Of a stretch of 64,000 nt of DNA, positions 1-12,500 are shown in pieces (positions within the stretch are counted from its first letter, which is position 1; each line of letters opens with the position of its first letter). Origin of the DNA: Gambelia wislizenii (Eukaryota > Chordata > Lepidosauria > Squamata > Crotaphytidae). The translations under genes were made by a program, and so were the position numbers. The DNA lies in assembly GCA_030847615.1 (NCBI GenBank), contig JAUMIR010000005.1, positions 213,140,645 through 213,204,644 of the forward strand. The letters are read 5' to 3'. The notes under the pieces are model-generated. The model saw nothing but the letters and a program-made list of their open reading frames with translations, had not been told where the DNA came from and did not search any database.

Positions 1-2568
1 AGAAAGAAAGATGGACAAGAGGGAAAGACATGATAGAATCTTAAGAAGTATGTGTAAATGATTACTAAAAAGGGAAAAAATAAGAGTTGAAACTGTTACA
101 TTATAGAGGGAACATAATAAGTATGATGACTGTATAGTGATAATGAGCCAAAGTATTCGTAAGCTGGATGTTAAAAAAAAGGGAAGAAAAATGAAATAAG
201 TAATAAGTTAAACAAAGGGAGGGGTTGGTGGAATTAAGGAAGAATGCAACCCAGGAATTAAACTGAAAATTGTGGTGGGCATATTTTGTTTTGTGCCTCC
301 TCTAGGGAAGAGGAGGAACCAAAGTTCAGAAATGGGGAGAGGAAAATGGCTGTTAAGAAGGATACATTATGGGTATTGAAAAGTAGTTTGAAAAAGGGTA
401 TTGGTTAGTAATGTGTGATATAAATATTATGTCATTAAATGTAAATGGATTAAGCACCCCATTAAAAAGATATAGATTGAACAGAACTTTAAAGGAGGAA
501 AAAATAGTATAGTAATGGTTCAGGAAACACATAAAAAGCAGGATAAATCATTACTCTTTAACTATAAGAAATGGAGTATGCAATTTGAGTCAAGGGGAAC
601 AAATAAAGCAAAAAGTGTGGCAATATTAATGAAAGATGATATTAATTTTCAAGTAAATAAAATATTGAAAGACAGAGATGGGAGATATATTTTTTGTTAA
701 AGGTAAATTACTGGATTTGAAAGTTATTTTTGCTTGTATCTATGCACCAAATCAAAACCAAAGTAGTTTTATAAACAAGGTAATATTAACAAGACTAGAT
801 AATTTTTATTAAGGAGATATATTTGTGGGTGGGTATTTCAACTTAGAAATACCAAAAATGAACTTAATTGGAAACAAGAAAGGAAAGCAAAGAAAAGGAA
901 ATTTTAAAATTTATTTGTCAAAATGGAATATGATAGAGGGATATGAAAGTGGGAAATAATAACTATAATAAAATAACTATTACCGCTTACTATCACTTGT
1001 AAGCGAGAATAATGAAAAGAAAATTAAACCAGGAAAAAGGCTTAATTGGCAAAATATATAGGGCTATGTTAAGAGACTAAATTTAATATTGAAGAGGGTT
1101 TGATAGCCTGCTGGTACAAAGACTTAATAACAACCAGAGACAGTGCTATAGAACACCACATCAATTATCCTTTATAAATGGTAATTTTTCATCAAACTGT
1201 TGGCATGGCTGTGGTATAAAAGGATCCTATATTCATATGTGGTAGGGTTGTCCCTTCATTCAGAAATTTTGGAGTAAAGTAAATAAAGAAATAAATGGGA
1301 TACTAGGGAAAGATGTACAGCTCAGTAAAGAAAACAGTATTATGCTTAATCTGAGTAAAATGGGCCTGAATAAGAATGAAGAGTATGTGACAAAGCAAAT
1401 ATTAAAAGCAGCACATGTAGTTATTGCCCTGGGTTGGAAAGAAAAATCCAAGTGGTGTAAATCAAATCTCGAAAAATATATAGCAGAATTTCTATTATTT
1501 GACTTTTATAGAGAAAGAAGACTGAAATATATAGGACAGATAAAGGAAGAAACCTGGAACAATAAATGGAAAATGGTGATTCAAAAAGTTAATGAACAAG
1601 GGGGGAGTAGCGCAATAACCAATGTGAATGCAACTGTTACACATATCATGGAAAATGTATCATGAAGACTTAAACAGATTCATCCTCTGCGAAGCCGTTG
1701 AAGAGGATGGGAGGGAGGGAAGGGAGCAAACATAAAAGTCTTCTCAGTTGCTCTAATGTGCTCAGTCTATTGTGAATGGCAGGACTTGTGCACCTTTAGA
1801 CTCACTTATTTGCCACTTTGCAGAAAAGGGACATCTGCCATGCCTTCCAACATAAGTAAGTTTTAGGTTATTTTTTTAAACAGCTCTTGGAGTTCTGCTT
1901 TCAAAAGCAGTCTGACATTTGCTCCCCGATTCAGATTCCACATTCCCCAATTCTGTACTGCTTCAGGTTTGTTTGTTTGCTTTAATTTCACAAATTAGCA
2001 ACCCCATATAGCACTGAGAGTGCCAGCACGTCTGTCACACCAAATTAACACTGGCCTTTATCTTAGAAATTATTTTTGACAATTGGATACACTTAGTCAT
2101 AGAACTTCATGGACTGGATCCAAATATGCTCATGAAAAAAAATCCATTTGCAGAAGTGCTCCTTGTACTTGCAGAACAGTCTTAGATCCAGTGGAGGTGC
2201 CATAGATAGAAGCAGCGGTGGCACTGGGGAGGTAGGGTGTGGAGAGGCCAAAACACACCAGGTGACACCCTTGGACAGAGGGGGTGATACTGGTCTTAGT
2301 AATACCACAGGATAGAAAGGAGGTGGGATGCTATCTTCCAATTCCCTGCTTCCTCCCAGGATCCTTCCTATGCTGTTCCACATCCCACACCCTCTCAAAG
2401 CAGACTTCCATAAATGCAGAGGGTTGCAGGAAAAAAGGGAACCAAGAGTACAGTTTCCCTTAACTCTGGATCTAACCCCATGGCTCAAATGCCTACCAAA
2501 TGTGATAAATTAAGTTTTTAAAAATGGCACTTTTTAATTAGGCAGATCTATAACTATAGAGCAATTAC
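1..2568 (-). other. FGD6 intron 9 (partial)
   Basis: The intron continues beyond the left edge. Positions 1-400 are purine-rich AT-rich sequence that probably belongs to the L1 remnant that follows. From 1690 to 2568 I recognise no gene or repeat; open frames at 2093-2513 on both strands look like chance. Confidence 0.7.
420..1680 (+). mobile_element. L1-type LINE ORF2 remnant: endonuclease plus C-terminal part, reverse transcriptase missing
   Basis: Positions 422-960 encode a broken L1 endonuclease: MSLNVNGLSTPLKRYR, VMVQETHKKQDK and VAILMKDDINF match the usual SLNVNGL, IQETHL and VAIL motifs, with frame changes between them. From about 1060 the frames read CWHGCGIKGSYIHMW and FWSKVNKEI, the Cys-rich C-terminal part of ORF2. 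Between these (about 960-1050) the whole reverse transcriptase is absent, so an internal deletion has joined the two ends. It is non-functional. Confidence 0.8.
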
Positions 2569-2619
2569 CTTGTGTGTCTCTGAAATCAGCTGAATCTTCC
2601 AAAAGATTGTTCAAATAAT
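2569..2619 (-). CDS. FGD6: FGD6 coding exon 9 (end of window portion)
   Basis: This 51-nt exon, about 11 kb downstream of exon 8, has acceptor TTTCACAG at 2620 and donor GTAATT at 2568. With the G from exon 8 it encodes DYLNNLLEDSADFRDTQ plus one base. The human sequence directly after LLLT is DYLKNLIEDAGDYRDTQ, so this is the next exon in order. No later FGD6 exon (PH or FYVE) was recognised between 1 and 2568. Confidence 0.92.
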
Positions 2620-3550
2620 CTGTGAAAGAAAAACACAAAGTGAGCAAAATGATGTCATTACAATGAACAAACACAGTACACTGTGCTGCCTTGAATATAT
2701 ATCCAATAATTGTAAAATATTTAAGTTTTAAAATATTTTTAATTTTTTTTCTAATTTAATATATTTTTAATTATTGTATGTTTTTAATCCTTTTTAATTT
2801 AATATTATTTTAAGAGGTGGGTGGGCTAGGGTACTGCAATTATGGAGTTTTTATGTGTATAGAGCCATTGTACTGTCTATCCTCCTTTATGGATCTGTAA
2901 CATGGGTCACCTATTGCCACCACCTACGACTCCTCGAGCGCTTTCATAAGCGCTGTCTACGCACAATCCTAAATATACACTGGATTGACTATGTGACGAA
3001 TGTTGCTGTCCTTGAGCAAGCAGGGATCACCAGTATTGAGGCCATGATATTGAGAACGCAGCTGCGCTGGGCAGGGCACATTTCTAGGATGGAGGACCAT
3101 CGCCTCCCAAAAATACTACTCTACGGTGAACTCGCCATGGGTCAGTGTAAGAGGGGCGCTCCAAAAAATCGATACAAAGACTCCCTGAAACAACATCTCA
3201 GGCTCGGCCAAATTGATCACCAACAGTGGTCCGCCCTGGTCTCACATCGGGAGGCATGGAGACGCACTATCCACAATGCTGCAACCTTATTTGAGAACTC
3301 ACACCGAACAAGTTTTGAAGAGAAACGACAACGCAGAAAGAATCACAACCCAAAAACATCACCCAAGGAGACCTTCTGCTGTGCTTTCTGCAGCCGGACT
3401 TGTTTATCTCGGATTGGCCTTTTTAGTCATCAGCACGCTTGCAGAAAGCGTGGGATGAGTCCTTCCTGAATCTTCGTTTGCGAAGAAAAGCCAGAGAGAG
3501 ATATTGTAAGCAGCCCCGATTGCGTGCACAGGGGCGGGATAGAAATAAAT

Positions 3551-3581
<31 letters not shown>

Positions 3582-6500
3582 TATTATTGTTAGAAATGGG
3601 AAAATTAATTAGTTGTTATGGGTGGCATTTATTGTTGTATTATCCTTAATTATGTTGTTAGTTAAATAGTTCTGTTTTAAAAAAAATAGAAAACTTGAGA
3701 ATTCTGAAGAATGGCATGTTTGGTTGTCAAAGGTGCCCCAGAGAAACACCTTTTGTCACTGGTCCTTTGAAATGTTTTTTGGTAGCAGTTTTTAAATTGC
3801 CTTTACAAGCCTGGTACTTTCCAGATGTGTCAGAATACAGATTTTACAGTCTGATTGATAGCTGGAGACAGCGGGATTCATAGTACAGTATAATGCATCT
3901 GCTAAAGCACAGAATCTAACAAGCTGTTCAATTAAAATGTTGTCAATGATGCACCTCTCCCCACATCCACCCCACACCAGCATGTATGCTGTTCATTTAT
4001 TCTTCACACTCCATGAATTGTTTGTCTGCACTGGAAAAGATCAGTAAGGAATGATGTTTTCATTCCATACTTTACTGCAGCAATAAAGTTCATTTGACGA
4101 ATCAAGGGTGGGGAATTTAGTAGTATTTTGAGTGCTTTTGAGCATATGCAAAGCACTTTTTGTGTACTACAGAATAACTCCATAATTTAGCTCACAGCTC
4201 AACTTTCTTATATTGGTATTAAAAATTCTCAAGCTGTTTTTCAATGAACCAATACGCAGAGAAGCAGGGATTATGTCTTCTGGTTGTTCCCTGATTGGTC
4301 CCATTTGGGGGCAGGGGATATAATGGTATTCTCATTTGGGTCAGGAAATAGAGAAAAAGTACATTAAAACCTAGCCATAACGACAACCTTTAAATCTCAA
4401 TACACTGGAATTCTCACTTGGGTCAGAGAATACTTCATAGTTCACTAAATTCAGTTTTCTTTTTAAAATCATGCTGCATGAGGGTTAGTCAGATGTAAAC
4501 GCCACTGTGTTTAGTAAGACTCACTTCCAACTAACTGGATTTGCAGCTATAGCCTCTTCTTTAAAGCCCTTCATCAATATTAGCACAGGGGACACTTTAA
4601 GAAAGCAAAACCTACAACTATCTTTGGTTTATGAACAAGTTTGCTCTTGGCCACTAGATGGCCCAACAGAGCTATAAAATTACAGCATTCCAACCACCGA
4701 AAGTTTAAAAACATTAATTACACACATGCGGCACACACACACTTCTTTCAAAGGAGCTTAGAAGTGCTTACTATAGGAGAACTGTGTCCAAGCACTACCA
4801 TCATTAAATTGTGCTTTTAAACACTGAATCCAGGGGAGGTTTGACCACATGTGGCATACCTTCTTGAAATGATTTGCTTACATTCTTCTCCCAGAAAAAA
4901 AGGTAGCAAGAATCATGGTAAGGGATACTGTACATTTACTTAAGTGCTTACTAGCCCACATTTGTATGCATCTCAGAATTCAAAGAGGTGTACCTGAGAG
5001 TACATGGTGGTCTCTCATCTAAGCACTGACCAGACCTAGACCTGCTTAGCAGGTGACTGCATCATCTGTTTTCAGCCTAGTCAAGGGAAGCATGTACAGA
5101 GTATTCCAGACAAGAACTTCCATCTCTGTATTATTTTGAAGATGGTTAATAGCAACACTCTGGTTGATCTTGTGCCCTGCATGGCTGTGCAGTTGCAGTT
5201 CTCCTACACAAAACTGCTTATTATTACCAAGTGGTTTCTGATATAACATAACTCTCTCAACCTCAGAGGAAGGCAAAGGCAAACCCCCTCTGAACAAACC
5301 TTGCCAAGAAAACACTATGATAAGTTTGCCTTAGGGTCACCGTAAGTCGGAATTGACTTGAAGGCACACAACAACAACAACAAAATTAACACCCATCTTT
5401 GTCACAGGCATGAAGCTTATTTTTTATGTTATATTTTTCACATTCAGCTACTCTCAATATTTCATGGGAAGGACAACAATGTTAGACAAAATTCAACTTT
5501 TTTTTTCCTGGAACAAATACAGCATTTTCAGAATCTCATAAGTAGCAGGGGGAAGAAAAATCATTCTGTTTATGCAACAACTGAGGAAAGTGGAGCAAAC
5601 AAACAACACTAGAGGATGATGTTGCAAATGGTAGACAGGAAGAAGATTAAGACGAGAAAGAAGTGAAGGATATGAGTTGACGGAAGAAGGGGAAATAAAT
5701 AAGTGATCCCTTTCCTTCAGAGGAAGTCCTACTCATTTTTGCCTTTCTTCTGCCCAGCTGGAATTCAATCTGTGAGGGATTAAGTTGAACCAGGGCTATT
5801 AGAAGCAGTTTCTGATGTTTTAGGGAAGAACTCTGGAATATGTAATATAAGACTGCTCCCTGTGTGTGCTAGATGACACTTTCACCACCAATAACCACTA
5901 TCAATAGAAGCAAGAGCCAGTGTGGCATAGTGGTTTGAGTGTTGGACAACAACTATGTAGACCACTGAATTCCCCCCTCAGCCATGAAAACACAACTGGG
6001 GGATCCTTGGGCAAGTCACAAACTCTCAGCCCTCAGAAAACCCTTTGATAGGTTCACCTTAGGGTTGCCATAAGTTGGAAAAGACTTAAAGACACACAAC
6101 AACAATGGAAGCTAAGCAGGGTCAGCCATGGTTAGTACTTGGATGGGAGGCTGCCAACGAATACCAGATACTGTAGGCTATATTTAAGAGGAAGGAACTG
6201 GCAAAACGACCTGTGAGTATTCCTTGCCTAATAAGACCCTATGAAATCCATGGGGTCGCCATAAGTCAAGATGTGACTTGAAGGCACACCCCCCCACACA
6301 TATATGAGATGGGGGAAGGGCTCCTATTTTACCCAAGTAATTTGGCAGCAGGCTTGAGCTCCACTTGCTACTGCAATTAGAATTTTTTTTTAAAGATGGC
6401 TCAATATGGTTATGAGAATAAATGTTAACAATGCCCCTCCGAGTCCCACTGCACCTTAAATACTAGTGAGAAAGACTATTCCTTATCTCTGCAGCTATAG

Positions 6501-9500
6501 ACTAACAGGTTTACCCCCTCTATCACTTTTTTTCATCTTCAACAGACTGATTGCAGCCATAATCTAAGAGAGTGGCAGATTCAAAATGGAATTACACAAA
6601 CTGTATAATTTTACACATATTAATTCAGACATATACCATGCTGCATTCAGTGGGATTTAGCCTGAATAAAATTGCATACCAAGAGTCACACGGAATGCTG
6701 AAGATCAACAAATGAAAGTGGAATAAACTGTGGTGCAACTGTGCATAAAGACTTCATCTACCTGACAGTACTCTCTCACCCATGAAAATTTGCCACAGTA
6801 AATGTCACTCTCTCGGGATAGAAGACCGTATCATAACCTAACAACTTTCAGTAATGGTTTGCAACAAATTCTGAAGAAAATCCAAAACATAACACAAATT
6901 CAAGATGATAGGCATGTAGATTCAAATATGTACTTACAACTTTCACTGTCCAGAACAGATTACTCTAATCAGTCTTTTTTCACTTACAGTTGTTATTTGA
7001 AATGTCAGCAATATTTCTTCTGGGAATAATCTCTGGTGTGAGATAAAACTTGTTACCACAAAGCAGAAATTGAACACCTGGCTCCAATTCCATGTTTTCC
7101 TTGAATAGCAAGTAGAAGGTTCATGCCTAAAATAATCTTACCAGAAATACCCAGCTAAGAATTATAGGCACAGTAATTAGTACATGCTATTAGGTGCCAT
7201 CTGGAGCAGAATAATGATAATTCATACTGTCCCCATAAGTCAACAGGTGTCTTGAAGGCACACACACACACAATTGGAAGCTGAATGTGGACATCATTTC
7301 AAAGGCTCAAGGCATTTGAAGGTTATTTTTTAGCTCCCCCCTTTTTTTTTAATCAATCAACTACTATTTGTTTTCACATGTACAAACTGGTTTAAGGAAT
7401 TTTGGGGAGCCCTGCAATGCTTTATTGGGGGGGGGGGCATATGTTTATCTAAAAGGCTATAGAAGCAGAACACGTGGCAGACTTTAGGTTGATTATCAGC
7501 ATTTCCAGGTCTGGATTTGACCCTGATTCCCCTTTTAGGCCAGGATTGGCTCCTGGCCTATCCTTCCACCTCTCCTGCAGGAAGACTTAAAGCAAGGATC
7601 TACTCGCACACCCCTTACCCCCAGAGGGGGGGACCTAGTTGGTGGAGGGTCTTTCCCTGACATGCCTCTGCACAACAAGAGACCCCAAGAATCAGCCCTG
7701 TGCCTTCTGGCTGCAGGTTTTTTGCTCCTTGAGAACAAGGTGTGATTCTAGCCACCTCTCCTCTCTCCTGCTGCTGCTCCACTTCACGTCTCTTCCTCTT
7801 GGCAGCCAGGAGAACAAGAGACACCCTTTCTTGGCGCTGCTGCCCAATTCACATCCAGAGCAAATCTGTTGTTGCCTTGTGGGGGTGGTGGGGGTCACAT
7901 TCTTCCAGAGTTTCAGCACAGAGAAAAAACACACACACAAGTAAGTGTCTGTATCTGGGTGTGTATTTGTCATTCTGTGCCTTCATGTTGATTCCCACTT
8001 AGCGTGATTACCTCCTAGGGTTTTCTTGACAAGATGCTTTCAGAGGATGTTTGTCACCACTACCTCCCTTGGAAGCTAAGAGAGTGTGAGTTGTTCAGGG
8101 TCACCCAATGGGTTTCCAGGGATGAACAGGAATTTCGCTGGGTAGTGGGTCTGGCACCCAAATCTCAGGATCTGGTATAGTCCAGACATGCAACCCCAGG
8201 CTGCCAGGCAATCCCTGTGCCTCTGGAGATGGAATCTCATACACCTCTCCCTACCAGACAGTTAACCTTGCCCTTTGTGTGTGTGTGGGAAAATCAGCCC
8301 CTCCAGCTGGACACACTGCAGTCTTACAGCCATTCTATGTTGTCTGGAAGAGGAGTCCCTGGCCGGAGGCATGGGAGGTAGAGGAGGGGGTCAGGGAAGC
8401 CCCTCACCACTGGCCCTGTGTCTGCTGTCTCACTTTCTCTGGCCTTCCCGCAGGGCAGCCACCGAGTCCGCAGCTCTAGGCCCAGGACAGGCTCTGGGCC
8501 CTCTTCCTCCTCTCGACCCAGGAGGAGAGGCCTCCCCAGCCACTGCCGGCCAGTTCACCTTGGAGTTCCCCTCCTGCTGACCCACCCCATTTCCTCCTGG
8601 ACTGGAGAGATCCCAGAGGCATGAAGAGGATGCTGGTCGAGACCGGGCTCTGCCCATGTTGGGAGGAGGCAACCCACAGACAGATTCACGTGGCTGGCTG
8701 GGCGGGCGGTGAGGTTTTCCAGGCAGGAGTCTTCCTGGAAGCACCATGGGGCCGAGCTGAGAGGAGAGCAGCCACGACTCAAAGCCCTCTTACTTGCCTG
8801 TGAGGCAACGACCATCGTCATCGCTCTCGATGCCTGAGGCCACCACCAGGAAAAGCACATCGCAAGCCATCCACCCTTCCGGATGTGGGCATGGGAGGGA
8901 GTGAAGAGCTGGCTCCCTGCCATTCTCATAGCCTTCTGTGGGTGCCACACGCCCGCTTCCGCATGAGGCACAGACCCACACTCCCTTGCTCCTGCTCATC
9001 CAGGCACACCTCAACCTGCCAAGCGCAGGTGTGAAGAGAGGGCAGGCAATAGAGGTGCCAGCCTCTTAAAACTCCTGGGGAAATGCCAGAGTAGGAATTT
9101 GGCACACATGCGTGAGAGAGAAACAGATGTGCCCTGTTGAGATCTCATCTCATCTCATCTCATCTCATCTCTCTCTCTCTTTCTCTCTCTCACACACAGG
9201 GCCGGTTTAAGGCCCCCACAGCACCCACTCTACATTAAGTGTCTCTCAAGGTATACTTATGGAGGGTTATGATGGGGCCCCTGCAGCTGCGGGTGCTGTG
9301 GGCCCTTAAACCAGCCCTGCATGTACTGCATATTATCCACGTGGAGTCTTCTGCTGCTAGTATCCAAAAATGGAGAAGTTCCTATGTGCACATAGCTACA
9401 TGTACAAGCAAGCATGCCTGTATGCATGTATGTACACATACACTAACAAACGTTATTTATGCAAAGGATCTTGAAGCACCTTTGAGACTGAGAGAAAGAA

Positions 9501-12500
9501 GTTGCAGCATAAGCTTTTTTAGAGTAAGGGCCTGTCTCTACACTGCCCATTCCAGCACCCTGCAGTCCAGATGATGCAGGGCTTTTGCCCTGTTCTGCCC
9601 CCGGGGCAGATATGGGGCTGGAACGGGGGCAAGTCAGGATAGGGCCCTTTACCATGTTTTTTTAAAAATACCCAGTTTAATGCATTCTCACTGGGACAGG
9701 ATGGATCAGTCCCTGTGTGTCCACGGGAGCTCATCCCAGCATGCCAGCCCTTGCCACTGCTACCGGTTGCCCTTGCTCTGCCAGGTCTGGGCAGCAGGCC
9801 TGTAGCATGTGACCAAGGCTGGTCACATAGAGAGGGCTTGTCACATGGTGCAGCCAGCAGCCTGGACCCAGGAGAGCAGGGAAAACGGCAGCGGCAGTGG
9901 CTGTAGCAATGTGCTGGCATTCCTGTGTGGACTCCAGCCCGTTTTCTTCAGGTAACAGGCAGAATGGGCCACCTCTGCAGCCAGGACATGCCAGCATTGA
10001 GGCAGCTTATCCAGGCTGGTGTAGATCAGCCCTATGTCTACTTCCTCAGATGCATTGGGTAAAGTGCCATTGTCAAAACTCAACTTGTCACCTTATACCC
10101 TTATCACCAGATCGTCAGCTCAGACTTCAAATGGTGTCTCTCCTCTCAATGACTGTCTTAAAGCAGTAATGGATTGGATGAGGAAAAACAGACTGAGACT
10201 AAACCCAGACAAAACGGAGGTACTGACAGTCACAGGCCCAAAACCAGGTCTGGGAATACAACTTCCAGTCCTGGATGGAGTCGCAACCCTCCTCTAAGGA
10301 CTGTGTTCGCAGTCTGGGGGTACTCCTAGATTTGTTGCTTCACATGACTAGTCAGGTGAGTGCGACGGTCAGGAGCGCCTGTTATCAGCTTCGGCTGATA
10401 CGCCAGCTGTGCCCTTACCTGGATACAAGGGATCTGGAAACTGTGGTACATGCTTTGGTAACCTTACGTTTGGATTACTGTAATGCACTCTACATGGGGC
10501 TACCCTTGTGCCTAACACAGAAACTTCAACTGGTACAAAATATGGCAGCCAGGTTAATTACGGGTACATCTAGGAGAGAGCGTATAACACCTGTGCTTAA
10601 ATCTCTCCACTGGCTGCCGATCAATTTCTGGGGAACAGTACAAGGTGTTGGTTTTAACTTTTAAAGCCCTACATGGCTTGGGTCCATCTTATCTCCAGGC
10701 CCGCCTCATCCCATATGATCCCCCCCCCCGTGCACTTCAGTCCTCCAGGAGAAACTTGCTGCAGCTTATGAAAACTAGGCTGTCGCAGACCTCCCAGAGG
10801 GCCTTCTCTTCTACGGCTCCCAGACTTTGGAATGGCCTGCTGGATGATATCCGTCTTATCACTACTCTTGATAGCTTCAAGAAAGCGCTAAAGACTGATC
10901 TCTTCTGGCAGGCCTTCCCGGAATAACTTCCCGGCTCAAGTGGAGCTGATTGCTTACCCGCCCCTTTGCCACTATTGCCATTATTTATTTATTTATTGTA
11001 TTTCATCTTTGTTTTAATTCTCTGTTAGTTTAATTTAGTTTTAAGGCGTGGGAGGGTTAGGACAGGGAAGGACTGTTTTAACTTGCTGTTGTTTTAATCT
11101 TGTTGTACGCCGCCCCGGTTGCCGAGCAGAGGGGTGGGTTAAAAATAAAATAAAAAAATTATTATTATTATTATTCCCACAAGTTTTGTATTTCTATGGC
11201 TATATACACATAGAGCCTGCTCATAAAGGTCTGTTCCTAAGCACTTCACAAGCAGACTTAGTCTACAAAAGCTTATGCTACAACTTTTTTCTCTCAGTTA
11301 GTCTTATAGGTGCTACAAGATCTTTTGCATACTGATATTCCAGACTAACCTGACTATGTCTTTGAATACATTATTTAGATAGACAGACAGATAAACAGAT
11401 AGATAGAAGGATGACTTAAAGAAGTGGTATTAATATTTTCCTGTAACAAGTCATGTATGTTTTATACTTATGGTACACAGTTTTCTCCTAATCAAATGAA
11501 CTAGAATAATCACCAGTTTTTTTATTTGTACTCGAAAGATTAATCTAAGAGCCATTTGCCATAAAAAGAATGCTTAGAACAGAAAACACAATGCACTGAA
11601 GAACGATTGTCACAGAGGAAGGATAAGCTGTTAAATGATTTCCTTCTACATTTTGCTCTATAGTCGCTTAAACTTTTCCAAAGACTAAGAGCAACAAAAT
11701 CAAAACCAACATTTACAGCTCTTGACCTGCCAACGCACTAACATGATACAAGAAAAACAAAACAGGATAAGGAAGCCTGAACAGTTAGGAATTCACTAAC
11801 TCAGCAATAATAGTGTTTTCTGGATCTTTGGCAATAGGAGTTAACATTTTTGCTGCAACCCTGGAGAAATAAGAAAGCAATAAAGAGGGGGAAAGTTTTC
11901 ATTTAAGTGAAGAGGGAAAATATTTGGCTGTATGAATCACAACAGAGTGGAGCACTAAGTTACTATTTATTAAAGCACTCCCAGCCTCATTTGGAATACC
12001 ATCAAATAAATGTATTATATAGCTGAATGAGAGCAGCCATTAAAAAAAAAATACCATGGAAAAATTAGCGTAAGTTTATTCCAGTGCCAAAGAAGTCACA
12101 CATACCACTTTTGATGTTACAGTAAGACCCCCATAACCACTGATTCAATTATCCACAGGACACAAAACAGCACACCTTCCATAGAGTCTTCCTAGAATAT
12201 GTGTCCCCTCTAGCCATTTTCTAGGTCCTCCAAGGCAACTCTATGGTATTTTAAACCAGAAGTCCCATTATTTTCAATAGCATTCACTATTATCCATGGT
12301 TTTCATTATCCACAGGGGGGGGGGCAGAACTAATCCCCAGCAGACATGGACGTCCTACTGTATTAAAAAGAAATAAGCAGTTCATTGTTTTGTTTTAATT
12401 TTCTCTTATAACAAGCAAACATTCACCTGTTTTAATCAAGGGTGGGCAACATACCCACCCCACACACATAATCTGGTTTTGCTGCTCCTGCCATCTAATG

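Noticed and set aside
9897..10169. Open frames around 9.5-10.2 kb
   Set aside because: They straddle a probable DNA-transposon fragment and the start of a LINE.
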